The notes beneath the pieces are model-generated. The model had not been told where the DNA came from. It was given only the letters and a program-made list of their open reading frames with translations, and made no database searches. From Dyadobacter sp. CY323 (GTDB lineage: Bacteria > Bacteroidota > Bacteroidia > Cytophagales > Spirosomataceae): 64,000 bases of DNA. This document shows positions 45,101-53,379 of this stretch, one piece after another (the stretch's first letter is position 1; every line of letters begins with the position of its first letter). The stretch is from positions 372,001-436,000 of the forward strand of contig NZ_JAJUXH010000003.1 of the NCBI RefSeq assembly GCF_021390245.1. The letters are read 5' to 3'. A program made the translations under genes and the position numbers.

Positions 45101-45816
45101 AATATTTTATATAGGGCAATCAGCTTATTATCATCATCTGGGTTATTATTACGAAGGATCTTATCATATTTGCTAACATCGAAATGAGTGTAATAAACTT
45201 CTTTTCCGGCTTTTGATAATCCAGATAAAAATTTGTCTATTGCGGGTGCTGCGATAGACTTGTAGAAAAATTCGGTATTATTATTTACTAGACGCTTCTC
45301 TTCGAAATTCTTAAATTGTCCGACAAGATCATGATCCTCAGCAAAGGCTTTTTCAAATGTTTTTGCATCAAAAATAAACCACTCATATATATTAGTAGCA
45401 ACAATATATTTTAATGAAATGTTATTAAGCGTTATTCTTTCGCGCAAATAATATAAAAGTAGCTCATGAAAGGCTTTCGTATTTAGATTGGTAACCTTAA
45501 GCATTTCATTTTTATTCGTAGGCTTTTTTGCTTCTATAATAACTGCAACCGGACTTTTGTTATCTTCCAGATGAATTACTAAATCTTTCCTGTCCTTTGT
45601 ATTAATATAATGTTTTCCATCATAATATGTTTTTTCTAAGAATTTAGAAATTATAAATTTGTGATGCTCTTCACTTTCTTTTTCATTAATACTGTCCAGG
45701 AGGTGAATTAAGTGTAGTTTGAATTTTTCAATATCTTTTCTGTTAGGTTTTACCTTTAGGAAAGATTTATTCAAAGAAACTCTTGGTTCGCGTGGTAAAA
45801 CGATCATAAAATTCAT
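42148..45816 (-). CDS. Type IIG restriction-modification enzyme (Eco57I-like)
   Basis: A 1222-residue single-chain enzyme: an N-terminal PD-(D/E)XK nuclease part (DLVIHL and VAVIIEAKKP, about 80-100), an N6-adenine methyltransferase with motif I DPAVGSGHFL (about 555) and motif IV IANPPYGVDF (about 840), and a C-terminal target-recognition region (WERALNGRNLAPFSINWEHD). A long helical region lies between (about 700-800). It methylates self DNA and cuts unmodified DNA. It lies 70 bp upstream of the OLD gene on the same strand and may share its transcript. Confidence 0.9.
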   Translation of the reverse strand: MNFMIVLPREPRVSLNKSFLKVKPNRKDIEKFKLHLIHLLDSINEKESEEHHKFIISKFLEKTYYDGKHYINTKDRKDLVIHLEDNKSPVAVIIEAKKPTNKNEMLKVTNLNTKAFHELLLYYLRERITLNNISLKYIVATNIYEWFIFDAKTFEKAFAEDHDLVGQFKNFEEKRLVNNNTEFFYKSIAAPAIDKFLSGLSKAGKEVYYTHFDVSKYDKILRNNNPDDDNKLIALYKIFSPEHLLKQPFKNDSNSLDKGFYGELLHIIGLTEVSDGGKKLIDRKEESKRDNGSLIENTIHLLESLNKLKRLDKPSLFGANNVERYFNVGLELSITWINRVLFLKLLEAQLLTYNKGDNDFKFLNSDRIKSYDELDSLFFDVLAMRVEHREDVYKKPFSKVPYLNSSLFVPTELEQRCFSISQLKDNKEIPIFSKTVLKDSNGQRKSGKMKTLDYLFTFLDSFDFSSEGSEAIQEENKTLINASVLGLIFEKINGYKDGSFFTPGFITMYMCRETIRGAVLQKFYDAKGWECKTIDQLYDKITDKKEANAIINSLRICDPAVGSGHFLVSALNEIIALKSDLKILMDKDGRTLRDYQIEVDNDELSIHSDGILFEYSSRNPESQRVQETLFNEKKTIIENCLFGVDINSNSVKICRLRLWIELLKSAYYKADRDFSELETLPNIDINIKCGNSLISRNQLGTDLSHALKKAKITISSYKQAVQNYQHAQSKEERDDMEDLISTIKNNFRTEISNSDPKVRKLRSKRGELDNILNQRILFELSKAEEKSKNLLVLKLQNEVDKLETEIDEIKSNKIFENAFEWLFEFPEVLDEKGKFVGFDIVIANPPYGVDFSDGEKAYLKSIFPISSIGKMDSYKLFYEQSFRLLKKNYFQAFIAPNTFLYNVQSKSLRSSIIANTTIKKAVELRKNIFEDAPDVVTVILILKYSRNDSYNFPVKVAFPNVKYTDIDGSKWMIDQNIPISTFAQDEEKKINLRRDFRLDFILTKMNTYPRLDDQFLLKQGTKPYGEKDNKEKLLLSKTDKGYPWERALNGRNLAPFSINWEHDFVLRSTDLHSCLEQSIVSSPKIYFQRMRKISLFPRIVAAYDDETFHGLYTCSVIYPKANATLNLKYVVALLNSHLINIWYKNYDTDIEIKLASVKNIPIPIISSDLQSPIVNLVDMIMQSKKVDDTVNALKYQDELDCLVYDIFGLTPDEILLVKSLTG

Positions 45817-46065
45817 TCTTGTTGTAGCCTACCGAGTACATTTAATGTACTAGTAAACAAGGATTATTGCAATATCCCGTTTATTCAATCAGTAAGCCGT
45901 ATTTACGTGAAAAGTTTATTAAACGGGTGGCTAAGAATCCCTTCAAGAAGTATTCTTCCCTCTATACAGTAAAGTCGCTTTTACAAGGTCTTTACCGCTC
46001 CTACGGTGTAATCCTAGGATTACTTAATAACAGTAGACTGAATAACTGTCGGTTACGTTAGCCAA

Positions 46066-46929
46066 CTAATATTCCATTTGCCTATTCCGCCTTTGTTGTT
46101 TCATCTCGTCGAGTTGTTTTTGTAAGCTTTCGAAGACACTCTGAGTGTTTTTTTGTTCAGGTAAAATTTCTATATATGTCCCAAAACGTTGATGATGCAT
46201 TCTCAGGGCAGCTGCTTCGGTTGGAAGAACATATCCGTTAAATCTGGCTTCAAAGTCTCGCTTTTTGTATCCTTCAAGATTTCGAATTAAATCTATACTT
46301 TTACCCTCAGGCGTAATGGCTCGGTATGGCCTTCTATCAAGCCCTTGCCCTATCTCGTATCCAGAAGCCTTTGCGCTTGCAACAAAATCCGAAGCGTTGT
46401 CCGTTAGTTTCCAAAGATTGGTCAGCTGCTCTTTATGCCAGGGTTCCAAATCTTTGTTGCGCTTGAGACTCGTGCGATTATGGTCAAACTTAATTTCTAA
46501 ATCAGCGCGAGCCGAATTGTGCTTATAATAATTGTATTTATCAGCCCGCAGTTTGGAAGTTTGATAATCGAACCGCGACCAAACAACATGTAAGTGAGTT
46601 CGACCATTTTTTGTATGCAAAACCATCAACCGAGGTAATTCATCAAACTGCATCCATTTCTCCAGGATATTGGCGGCCTGCTCCCAGTCATCCTGGGACA
46701 TATCCAGGGCTTCGTTTTTGCGTGGATTTAGAATACAGTGGTAAAATGGCTTCGTTGATTTACTCAGAAGTGCTACGTCCAACGAAGTGTTAACCAATGA
46801 TGCAACCGGATCGATATCAGCAAAACCACGAGTTTGCAAAACCAGTGGCTGAATATCATTATCCCTTTTTGCAAGAAGATAAGCTGCTAACTGCTTCCCG
46901 TTCCCCCTACTTTTTCCCCGAATGACCAT
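46066..46929 (-). CDS. MobA/VirD2-type relaxase
   Basis: A 287-residue relaxase/mobilization nuclease: motif I-like KPFYHCILNPRK, and the metal-binding HTKNGRTHLHVVWSRFD with the two essential His residues. A charged C-terminal helix (QKQLDEMKQQRRNRQ) follows. It nicks oriT and pilots DNA. Its ATG overlaps mobC by 23 bp. With the MOBF enzyme it is the second relaxase of the element. Confidence 0.9.
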   Translation of the reverse strand: MVIRGKSRGNGKQLAAYLLAKRDNDIQPLVLQTRGFADIDPVASLVNTSLDVALLSKSTKPFYHCILNPRKNEALDMSQDDWEQAANILEKWMQFDELPRLMVLHTKNGRTHLHVVWSRFDYQTSKLRADKYNYYKHNSARADLEIKFDHNRTSLKRNKDLEPWHKEQLTNLWKLTDNASDFVASAKASGYEIGQGLDRRPYRAITPEGKSIDLIRNLEGYKKRDFEARFNGYVLPTEAAALRMHHQRFGTYIEILPEQKNTQSVFESLQKQLDEMKQQRRNRQMEY

Positions 46930-47278
46930 GCCGTAACATATTTAATACCTCGGTATTTACTTCCTGAAGCTGCTCAATAACAGTTTTTGCCTCCAAAATT
47001 GTTGACGCAGTTTGAGTGTCCCTTAAACTTATAATCAGATTTTGTAAGTTGTTTCCAGTCCGGCCAATTTCACCCCTAATGAAAACCAAGAGTTCCGCAT
47101 CCCCTAATCTGGGATGTGGAATAAACTTCCGGTTCAAGCAAATTGCTCTAATGAAGTCACTTAAGTTCATCCCTGCTGCATCTGCCCTTTCCACAAGTAG
47201 CTGATCTTCGGATTCAGTTAAACGGATCAATCGCATGATTTTTCGCAATTGACCGTCAGTCTTTCTTGGTCGTGCCAT
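46907..47278 (-). CDS. mobC: MobC-like relaxosome protein
   Basis: A 123-residue protein from MARPRKTDGQ: an N-terminal ribbon-helix-helix (KIMRLIRLTESEDQLLVERADAAGMNLSDFIR) and the MobC C-terminus (GRTGNNLQNLIISL). MobC helps open oriT for the relaxase. ATG 47278 is preferred to a longer frame that lacks RHH character. A candidate oriT lies directly upstream. Confidence 0.9.
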   Translation of the reverse strand: MARPRKTDGQLRKIMRLIRLTESEDQLLVERADAAGMNLSDFIRAICLNRKFIPHPRLGDAELLVFIRGEIGRTGNNLQNLIISLRDTQTASTILEAKTVIEQLQEVNTEVLNMLRHGHSGKK

Positions 47279-47310
47279 TTTTAATTTTGTTATGATCTGG
47301 TTGAAGGGGT

Positions 47311-47356
47311 GCAGGGGATTTGTCCCCTGCCAAGACTCGTTTCTGATATACAGAAA
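47311..47356. other. Candidate oriT for the MobA/MobC system
   Basis: A perfect inverted repeat GCAGGGGA-TTTG-TCCCCTGC (47311-47330) and a second, TTTCTG-ATATA-CAGAAA (47340-47356), sit 33 bp upstream of mobC, between it and the divergent coupling-protein gene. Paired short palindromes beside mobC are typical of oriT in mobilizable Bacteroidota elements. The nic site is not identified. Confidence 0.5.
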
Positions 47357-47548
47357 CATGTCTTGCATCATTTTGTTTATTGTTGTGGAACTACTGCTTG
47401 CATAGTGTTCACATTTTTCACCAAATGACGGATTAAAGGGCCATCAGAAACATGAAATTATTACAAGATAAAATATTGTCATTTCACATTTGTGTTACAA
47501 TGGCATATTCTTAAATTGCAGATACTCAGTTACTCAATCCCCTCCTCT

Positions 47549-49273
47549 ATGTACCACTTTATATTCGTGCTTTGTGCAGCATTCTTCGGCTACAACTTTT
47601 ATCATACCATCAAGGGCACTTTGCCAAGATACATTGAAGTGATGGTCTTTAATTTAAGAAAAAGAGGCACAATAAAAGACTATCTTGAAAGAAATGACTC
47701 TCCTATTGGATCGTTCACAAAAACATATGGTCTGCTTAACATGTTGACGTTATTTGTTATACTCATTTATTTCATTGGATGGTCAACACTCTCAAATAAC
47801 ATATGGCTGTTCGGAATTGCTTCCTTTGGAAGCCTGGGAGTTGCCATATTAATGAATCGCAATCTAGGCAAGTGGATAAATTACTATACAGGCGAATTCA
47901 GCCACGAAGAGAAGAAGGTCGAAATTAAAAAAGCCTATGGTGTTAAAGGCTGGGCAAATCCAGAGCAATTGAGAAGAGCTCTTGGGGATGTAGAAACGGA
48001 TACCTCTTTCCACTTGCACATTGGCTCAGGCTTTTATTGGAAAAACCAAGGTCACATCATGACAATTGGTGGTTCCAGGGGTGGTAAAGGGGTAAACTTG
48101 ATATTACCCGCCCTGCTTAATGATGGAATTGAAGAACCTGATGCGTCCTCCTTCGTTATACTTGATCCCAAAGGGGAAAATCTAGCTGTTGCGGGAAACT
48201 ACCTAAGAAAATCAGGCTATGATGTTCTTGCGGTCAATCCGTTCTTGATTCCAGAAATATCCTCCTTTGGGAACGCGCGGTTTAATCCTTTTGATTTATT
48301 CTCAGGCAATGACCCCGATTTTGACAAGTACGCTGATATGATTTCTTATGCCCTTATTCCTCCAACTACACATTCTAACGACTATTTTGATCAGGCAGCG
48401 AGAGGATATATTTCACTGTATATCCGACATATGATGACTCAGAACGTTGAACCGAAAAATTTTCGAACATTATACAAATGGCTTCGCTTGGCTGGATCTG
48501 AACGAACTGGATTATTGCTTCAAATGTCCAAAAATGAATCTTTTGACGGTGACGTCAAAGATGAAGCAACAGCAATATTTGGCCAATTAGTCAATGACGG
48601 CGGAAAAACGGTGGAAAGCATATACTCAACCGTTCGCAATGCTACGGATGTATTTAAGGATTTACAGCTTCGTGAATCTGTATCAGGGTCAGATCTAGAC
48701 ATTAAAACCATTGCACACCGGAAAACCGCAATCTTCGTATGCTTAAGTCCGTCTGATTTAGAGAGATGCCAAACCTGGCTTCGCCTCTTTTTCGGCTCTG
48801 TAATGCGAGGATTAACGAAATACTACAATCCTGCAAGGAAGGTCGTGCTTCTTATGGATGAATTTCCAACATTGGGAACCTTAAAGGAATTTGAGCAAGG
48901 TGCGGGCTTTCTGGCCGGATATAACGTCACTTTGTGGCCTGTCATGCAAGATTTGACCCAGCTCAAAAATCTTTATCCAAATAGTTGGGAAACTTTTGTT
49001 AATAATGCAATTATTCGGCATTATCTGGCGATAGGGGATAATTTTACAGCAGATTATATTTCGAAACGTATGCCCTCTGATATACGCTTTGTTGGTAATA
49101 ATGCAGATGGAAGTCCTCGTGAAATTCAAAAACCACTACTAGAACCTTCAGAAGTCATGTCATTTCCGGATATTATATTGGAAGTAAAAGGAATGGATCG
49201 TCCCACACATCTTAGTAAGGTGCCGTATTGGGAAATAAACAGTAATGCCAGTCCAAACCCCTTCCGATCTTAA
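47549..49273 (+). CDS. VirD4/TraG-type coupling protein
   Basis: A 574-residue ATPase that links the relaxosome to a type IV secretion channel. After N-terminal membrane segments (YHFIFVLCAAFFGYNF; MLTLFVILIYFIGWS; LFGIASFGSLGVAILM) come Walker A GGSRGGKGVN (about 174), FVILDPKGENLAVAGNYL and Walker B VVLLMDEFPTLGTL (about 433). ATG 47549 is preferred to a GTG 57 bases upstream. With no mating-pair genes here, it would use another element's channel. Confidence 0.92.
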   Translation: MYHFIFVLCAAFFGYNFYHTIKGTLPRYIEVMVFNLRKRGTIKDYLERNDSPIGSFTKTYGLLNMLTLFVILIYFIGWSTLSNNIWLFGIASFGSLGVAILMNRNLGKWINYYTGEFSHEEKKVEIKKAYGVKGWANPEQLRRALGDVETDTSFHLHIGSGFYWKNQGHIMTIGGSRGGKGVNLILPALLNDGIEEPDASSFVILDPKGENLAVAGNYLRKSGYDVLAVNPFLIPEISSFGNARFNPFDLFSGNDPDFDKYADMISYALIPPTTHSNDYFDQAARGYISLYIRHMMTQNVEPKNFRTLYKWLRLAGSERTGLLLQMSKNESFDGDVKDEATAIFGQLVNDGGKTVESIYSTVRNATDVFKDLQLRESVSGSDLDIKTIAHRKTAIFVCLSPSDLERCQTWLRLFFGSVMRGLTKYYNPARKVVLLMDEFPTLGTLKEFEQGAGFLAGYNVTLWPVMQDLTQLKNLYPNSWETFVNNAIIRHYLAIGDNFTADYISKRMPSDIRFVGNNADGSPREIQKPLLEPSEVMSFPDIILEVKGMDRPTHLSKVPYWEINSNASPNPFRS

Positions 49274-49314
49274 ATTTAATAGAGACCTGTCGGTTGAATA
49301 AATCTGGCAGTTTA

Positions 49315-50097
49315 TTACATGAAGAATAATTCTATTGCCGACACACTTACTAGCTTGTTGTCGTTTTTTATAAATACGTCGCCAATCTTGTTGCCTTGTT
49401 TAGTTTTTGAAGATGAATGATTAAAGATGTGTTCAAAAATATCTCTATAAAACAGTTCTAATGAACTAATTGCTTTATCCGTATTATCACGATAGTTATA
49501 TGATGTGTATCCCATCATATCTCTTTCAGAAAAAGTCACGTAGTCCTTTTTCAGATGGTACGATGAATTGATGCCGGTTATAGCATCCGGCAGATGATGG
49601 AATGTATCATGATCAAATTCTTGATAGCTTCCAGAGTGTTTAAATGACCTAAAATATGAATCCAGCTTTTGCACATCCGCTGAATTGTATATAAATAGAT
49701 ATTTAGCAATACTTGGATTTAATTGTTTAGATATTGAATAGAAGTATTCAATGATTTTATGAAATTCGGTTTTACCTATGACAGTAGTTTTTACTTCGAC
49801 TACAGCCAATACTGCTTCATTCGGAACTACAACAATATCATTAATTCTATAATACGGGGCGTATGACTGGCTATCATAAATCAATATATCAACTTGCTTT
49901 GATAATTCACCGTTACTTCCAACTACAAAACCTTGTTCAACAGATACACTTTTAGGTAAAAAAGTCGATAAAAACTTTCTCAGAATTTCCTCAGTTAAAA
50001 TACCAATAGTAGGATTGTGCTTTTTTATAAACGTTTTTACTTGTGAAAGCTCATTAAGCAACTCTTCCGCCTTCAAGCGATAATATTCGTTAAACAT
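49315..50097 (-). CDS. DUF6602-like protein with PD-(D/E)XK nuclease core
   Basis: A 260-residue protein whose centre reads SKQVDILIYD, then PNEAVLAVVEVKTTVIG, giving the Asp...ExK core of the PD-(D/E)XK fold, followed by a long alpha/beta part (YLFIYNSADVQKLDSYFRSF). This matches the DUF6602 pattern from memory. It may be a solitary restriction nuclease or part of a two-component defence unit; no cognate methylase is adjacent, so host protection is unexplained. Confidence 0.65.
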   Translation of the reverse strand: MFNEYYRLKAEELLNELSQVKTFIKKHNPTIGILTEEILRKFLSTFLPKSVSVEQGFVVGSNGELSKQVDILIYDSQSYAPYYRINDIVVVPNEAVLAVVEVKTTVIGKTEFHKIIEYFYSISKQLNPSIAKYLFIYNSADVQKLDSYFRSFKHSGSYQEFDHDTFHHLPDAITGINSSYHLKKDYVTFSERDMMGYTSYNYRDNTDKAISSLELFYRDIFEHIFNHSSSKTKQGNKIGDVFIKNDNKLVSVSAIELFFM

Positions 50098-50198
50098 ATT
50101 TAGAGTGCTATTTGGTTAAACTGCCTGTGTGCCAACCAGAATTATGATGATAATTCATTGATGCAAGATCCTTTAAAATGACTTTAGCAAAGCAATGG

Positions 50199-50828
50199 TC
50201 AACGTTCAGGCTCTTGGCGCTTTGTAAGTTGTTGAGCATTTTGCCTCATTAATTCCTCCATGATATTTTTTTCCGTTTGCTTCGCTGCCCTCGCTTCATC
50301 CATGACCCTTTGCTCAGCCGCTCGTTGCTGTTGAATAAATTGTTCCATCGACGGTTGTTCTTTCGGGGTGATTGCCGGCGACAGTTGACCATTTAAACGC
50401 TCTATCTCTTCCTTCTGATCCCGCTGATAGGCCGCTTCACTAATTGTCTGATTAATTCGTTCCGTTTCTTGCTCGGGTGTTTCAACTGGTGCATCCGCCA
50501 TCAAATCATTTGCCAACTTAATTTCATGTGTATCGTATAGTTCACCGTTTGCTCCTTGCTCTCGGAGTGCTGTTTGGCGTTCGATATAATCTTCATTTCT
50601 TAAAAACTCTGGACAATCAGGATGCATCTGGGCTTCGTGAAAATGCTTTCCTCTTAACCAATCAAGGTGCGCCTTATCATTAATCTCCGCCTGATAGGCG
50701 ACTGCGATAGGAACATTGCCGCCCCCGCCCCAGGCATTTTGTAAGTCGCTAAAATATGTCTCGCGCGCCTTCATTGTCTGTTCAACCTCAAGTTGTTGTC
50801 TTGCTTCAAGCTCTTTCCAAGTTTCCAT
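50199..50828 (-). CDS. Hypothetical coiled-coil protein (209 aa)
   Basis: A Gln/Glu-rich protein: WKELEARQQLEVEQTMKARE, then a short Gly-rich turn GGGGNVPIAV, and a long C-terminal coil (PSMEQFIQQQRAAEQRVMDEARAAKQTEKNIMEEL). No family recognised. Divergent from the next small gene with 46 bp between; near coupling-protein genes, a transfer or partition role is possible but unsupported. Confidence 0.5.
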   Translation of the reverse strand: METWKELEARQQLEVEQTMKARETYFSDLQNAWGGGGNVPIAVAYQAEINDKAHLDWLRGKHFHEAQMHPDCPEFLRNEDYIERQTALREQGANGELYDTHEIKLANDLMADAPVETPEQETERINQTISEAAYQRDQKEEIERLNGQLSPAITPKEQPSMEQFIQQQRAAEQRVMDEARAAKQTEKNIMEELMRQNAQQLTKRQEPER

Positions 50829-50874
50829 GAAAAAATATGTTGATCATTATGAAAATGTATGATATGGTCACAAC

Positions 50875-51156
50875 ATGGAGCCTAAAAAGCCAAATTTTGC
50901 TAATGACAACTGTCATGATCCATTTGAATGGAACTTCCTCCATGATTTCCTAGGCTTTTGGCTTGACTGCCAAAATATTCCTTTTAATAAATGGCCACAC
51001 GATCGCTCTATTCATAAGATGTATGAAATGATGAATAGACCTTGGCTCGATAGAGCAGTCCGGCAAGACGATGTACTGACTTGGCTCCGTAGAGAAGCTA
51101 GATCACTAGGCTACTCTCCGCGTTTCCTAAACGACAGCGATTTAGTTCGGATGTAA
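50875..51156 (+). CDS. Hypothetical protein (93 aa)
   Basis: A 93-residue acidic-to-neutral protein beginning MEPKKPNFANDNCHDPFEWN with an aromatic-rich centre (FLHDFLGFWLDCQNIPFNKW). The C-terminus (WLRREARSLGYSPRFLNDSD) is helical. No family recognised. The frame is clean and plausible. Confidence 0.5.
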   Translation: MEPKKPNFANDNCHDPFEWNFLHDFLGFWLDCQNIPFNKWPHDRSIHKMYEMMNRPWLDRAVRQDDVLTWLRREARSLGYSPRFLNDSDLVRM

Positions 51157-51373
51157 CGCTTTGGGATTTTTAAACTGCACCTTTAATGGTGAACTTACGC
51201 AACAAAAATAACACTACCAGGCAGCACTAAAACATCACCGGCTAAGTCATGAAAAGTCATTTCGTTATATGATTCAATTGTGCTTGAATCTTCGTATCAC
51301 CGAGTATTTGAAAAAAACGATGCTAAAGAACTTAAGTAAAGTGCTCTCTTGCATAAGCTAAACGAGAAAATTC

Positions 51374-51961
51374 TCATGTTGTTCCCAAAAGTCCACGATT
51401 TACGGTAAGGATGTCGTTATCGCCTCCTTTAAAATCTCCATCATCTGTGACAATCACGAGCTGGTTGTCCTTCGCCAACTTCGATATTGTATAATCCGTG
51501 AAATCAAGTTGGGTTGGAGGGTTGTCCATAATATCATTCAAAGAGGTTCCAGCAAAATTATCGGACACTGTAACAATATGCTGCCCATAAGCATTCATAT
51601 CCGCTAACAGCATTCCAAAATCTTCATCGTATTGACGGTGAGCTCTATAAGAATGCTTGTATAATAAGTTTGGCTTAGAGGCAAACCTAGGATCTATTGC
51701 GGTTGGAAACTTTCTAGCAAATTCATTCATGAAAACGTCCTTCATCATCCTATTGACTACCTCAGACAATATACATGACGGCAAAATTATTTTCGATCGC
51801 CCATCAGCATTCATTCGAGGAATCTTACCCACGAAATCAATATAGGACTGTTGATATGACTTCTCGGTTCCCCCGAGTAGGAATATCCAAACATTTGCAT
51901 CTAACAAATAATCCGTATGCTTTTTAGGGGAAGCTCCTCGTAAATTAGTAATGGAAGCCAT
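51374..51961 (-). CDS. PIN-domain ribonuclease, likely effector of a three-gene system
   Basis: A 195-residue PIN-fold protein: Asp21 in LLDANVWIFLL, Glu67 in LSEVVNR, Asp156 in LDFTDYTISKLA, and Asp173/174/176 in VTDDGDF, the four-acid catalytic pattern. PIN proteins cut RNA, usually as toxins. It is the third gene of an operon, starting 2 bp after the STAS-like gene, so the upstream pair is likely to control it. No classic small antitoxin is nearby. Confidence 0.82.
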   Translation of the reverse strand: MASITNLRGASPKKHTDYLLDANVWIFLLGGTEKSYQQSYIDFVGKIPRMNADGRSKIILPSCILSEVVNRMMKDVFMNEFARKFPTAIDPRFASKPNLLYKHSYRAHRQYDEDFGMLLADMNAYGQHIVTVSDNFAGTSLNDIMDNPPTQLDFTDYTISKLAKDNQLVIVTDDGDFKGGDNDILTVNRGLLGTT

Positions 51962-51963
51962 TA

Positions 51964-52302
51964 CTATGCGATTTCAAGTGCTGAGGAAATTATTGCGGAA
52001 TAGGCTTGAGGATTTAATGACCTCTCTATCACACGATTTAACATCGATCCAAGATAACTACCTGCTTCGATACCATCATAAGTAAGCAGCGCCTCAATCT
52101 GGTTTTGAGGGAACTTCTTATATAACCTACCAATACTCGCATTTAAGAATAGGGTAGAACAATTTTCGATTCCTACAAAAGATAAAACCGTCCTATGGCC
52201 TTGTACAATTTCAGCTTCAAGCAATAAGTACACTTGATTCCCCTCGTCCTGAAATGCCGCAGTCTTACTTTGAATCACGTCAAAGATTTCTATCGTGTTC
52301 AT
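51964..52302 (-). CDS. STAS-like protein (DUF4325-like)
   Basis: A 112-residue protein with GHRTVLSFVGIENCSTLFLNASIGRLYKKFP, which matches the STAS-like DUF4325 pattern of a strand, a buried loop and a helix (family from memory). STAS folds act as partners that bind an HATPase kinase and, when released or dephosphorylated, free a target. Starts at ATG 52302; an earlier TTG is less likely. Its stop is 2 bp before the PIN gene. Confidence 0.6.
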   Translation of the reverse strand: MNTIEIFDVIQSKTAAFQDEGNQVYLLLEAEIVQGHRTVLSFVGIENCSTLFLNASIGRLYKKFPQNQIEALLTYDGIEAGSYLGSMLNRVIERSLNPQAYSAIISSALEIA

Positions 52303-52406
52303 ATTCAAGGAGCTAATGTTATTTATATTCAAAGTCAAAATTTATGTGAACTTACTAATAAAACGAAATAAAAAAACAAATAGTTTGTCCATTTGTAAAA
52401 CGGTAA

Positions 52407-53267
52407 TCAACAAGCGAAGTGTATATTGATCACTGTCCCCATTGTATTTCCGGTAAAATTCATGCCAATATGTTGGTTGCTATTTACGCAACTTGTTTCC
52501 CAGTATCCGTCTCCGGTAGCGATTTGAAGACAACCCTTATTAGTCAGGCAATAATCCTTAATGCCTTCCAAGCCCAATCCAGCAGGCATCTCCTCTTGAT
52601 TAGGCTTAGTTGAATTTCCAGCAACAGCCCACCGGATAGAGTCCAGCGCATCGATTACTTTTCCTTCAGTAAACTTAGATATTGCCGGCAAAAATCCTAC
52701 CCCCAAATCTGACATCGTAAACATTAGCTTTTTATCTCTCGGAAAATATTGACCACAAACGAAGAAGGGATAAGCCGACTTTGAGTGCTGAATGTAGTTG
52801 TTGAACACTTCTAAGAGGTCGTTAACTACCGCCTGTTTTACATCTGGAAGTATTTTAGCAAATGCTCTGTGCTGAAACAAATCTACCTCCACATAGTCCT
52901 TAAACTCAGTCAGCTGCGCACTGGTAAAATATTTGCATGAAACAGTGCTTTTACGATCATCAAGCACTTCCGAATTTGTCTTAATTAAACCATTTCTGAT
53001 CAGCACATGAAGATCTTTCTTAATCTGACTAGCATCTACATGAAAACTCAGCCGGTTTTCAGTAGAGAGTTTATAGATCATTGCCAGTAATAGTGATGAC
53101 AAATTTGCGTCAAAAAATGTCGTGCAAGAGAAATCAAGAAGAATGTGTTGGTCTACCTCGTCTTTCCAATGGTGATAAAACGAGTTCAATGCACGGATAC
53201 CGGAAAAGCTAGTATGTAATTCAGATGGGAATTGATAAGATTTTGCCCTTAGATCATAAGTCAACAC
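52407..53267 (-). CDS. STAS-HATPase fusion, RsbW/SpoIIAB-like switch
   Basis: A 286-residue protein: an N-terminal STAS-like half (HILLDFSCTTFFDANLSSLLLAMIYKL, about 42-68) and a C-terminal GHKL ATPase with N box LLEVFNNYIQHS (about 150), SDLGVGF (about 184) and PAGLGLEGIKDY (about 229). It lacks a His phospho-acceptor domain, so it is a Ser-kinase or ATP-driven switch rather than a sensor kinase. It is the first gene, 104 bp from the next. Starts at GTG 53267. Confidence 0.72.
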   Translation of the reverse strand: MLTYDLRAKSYQFPSELHTSFSGIRALNSFYHHWKDEVDQHILLDFSCTTFFDANLSSLLLAMIYKLSTENRLSFHVDASQIKKDLHVLIRNGLIKTNSEVLDDRKSTVSCKYFTSAQLTEFKDYVEVDLFQHRAFAKILPDVKQAVVNDLLEVFNNYIQHSKSAYPFFVCGQYFPRDKKLMFTMSDLGVGFLPAISKFTEGKVIDALDSIRWAVAGNSTKPNQEEMPAGLGLEGIKDYCLTNKGCLQIATGDGYWETSCVNSNQHIGMNFTGNTMGTVINIHFAC

Positions 53268-53379
53268 TAGAACGAGAGTTTGTTAAAAACTACCAAAGAT
53301 GTCGACAAAACTTAGATTTTACAACATTTATCCAAGATACGAAATTGACACCTTGTTAGTGAAATGTTGTTTTCTATAT

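Noticed and set aside
45867..46061. 64-residue plus-strand frame between restriction and relaxase genes
   Set aside because: Composition is unlike a protein and nothing supports translation; probably plain intergenic DNA.
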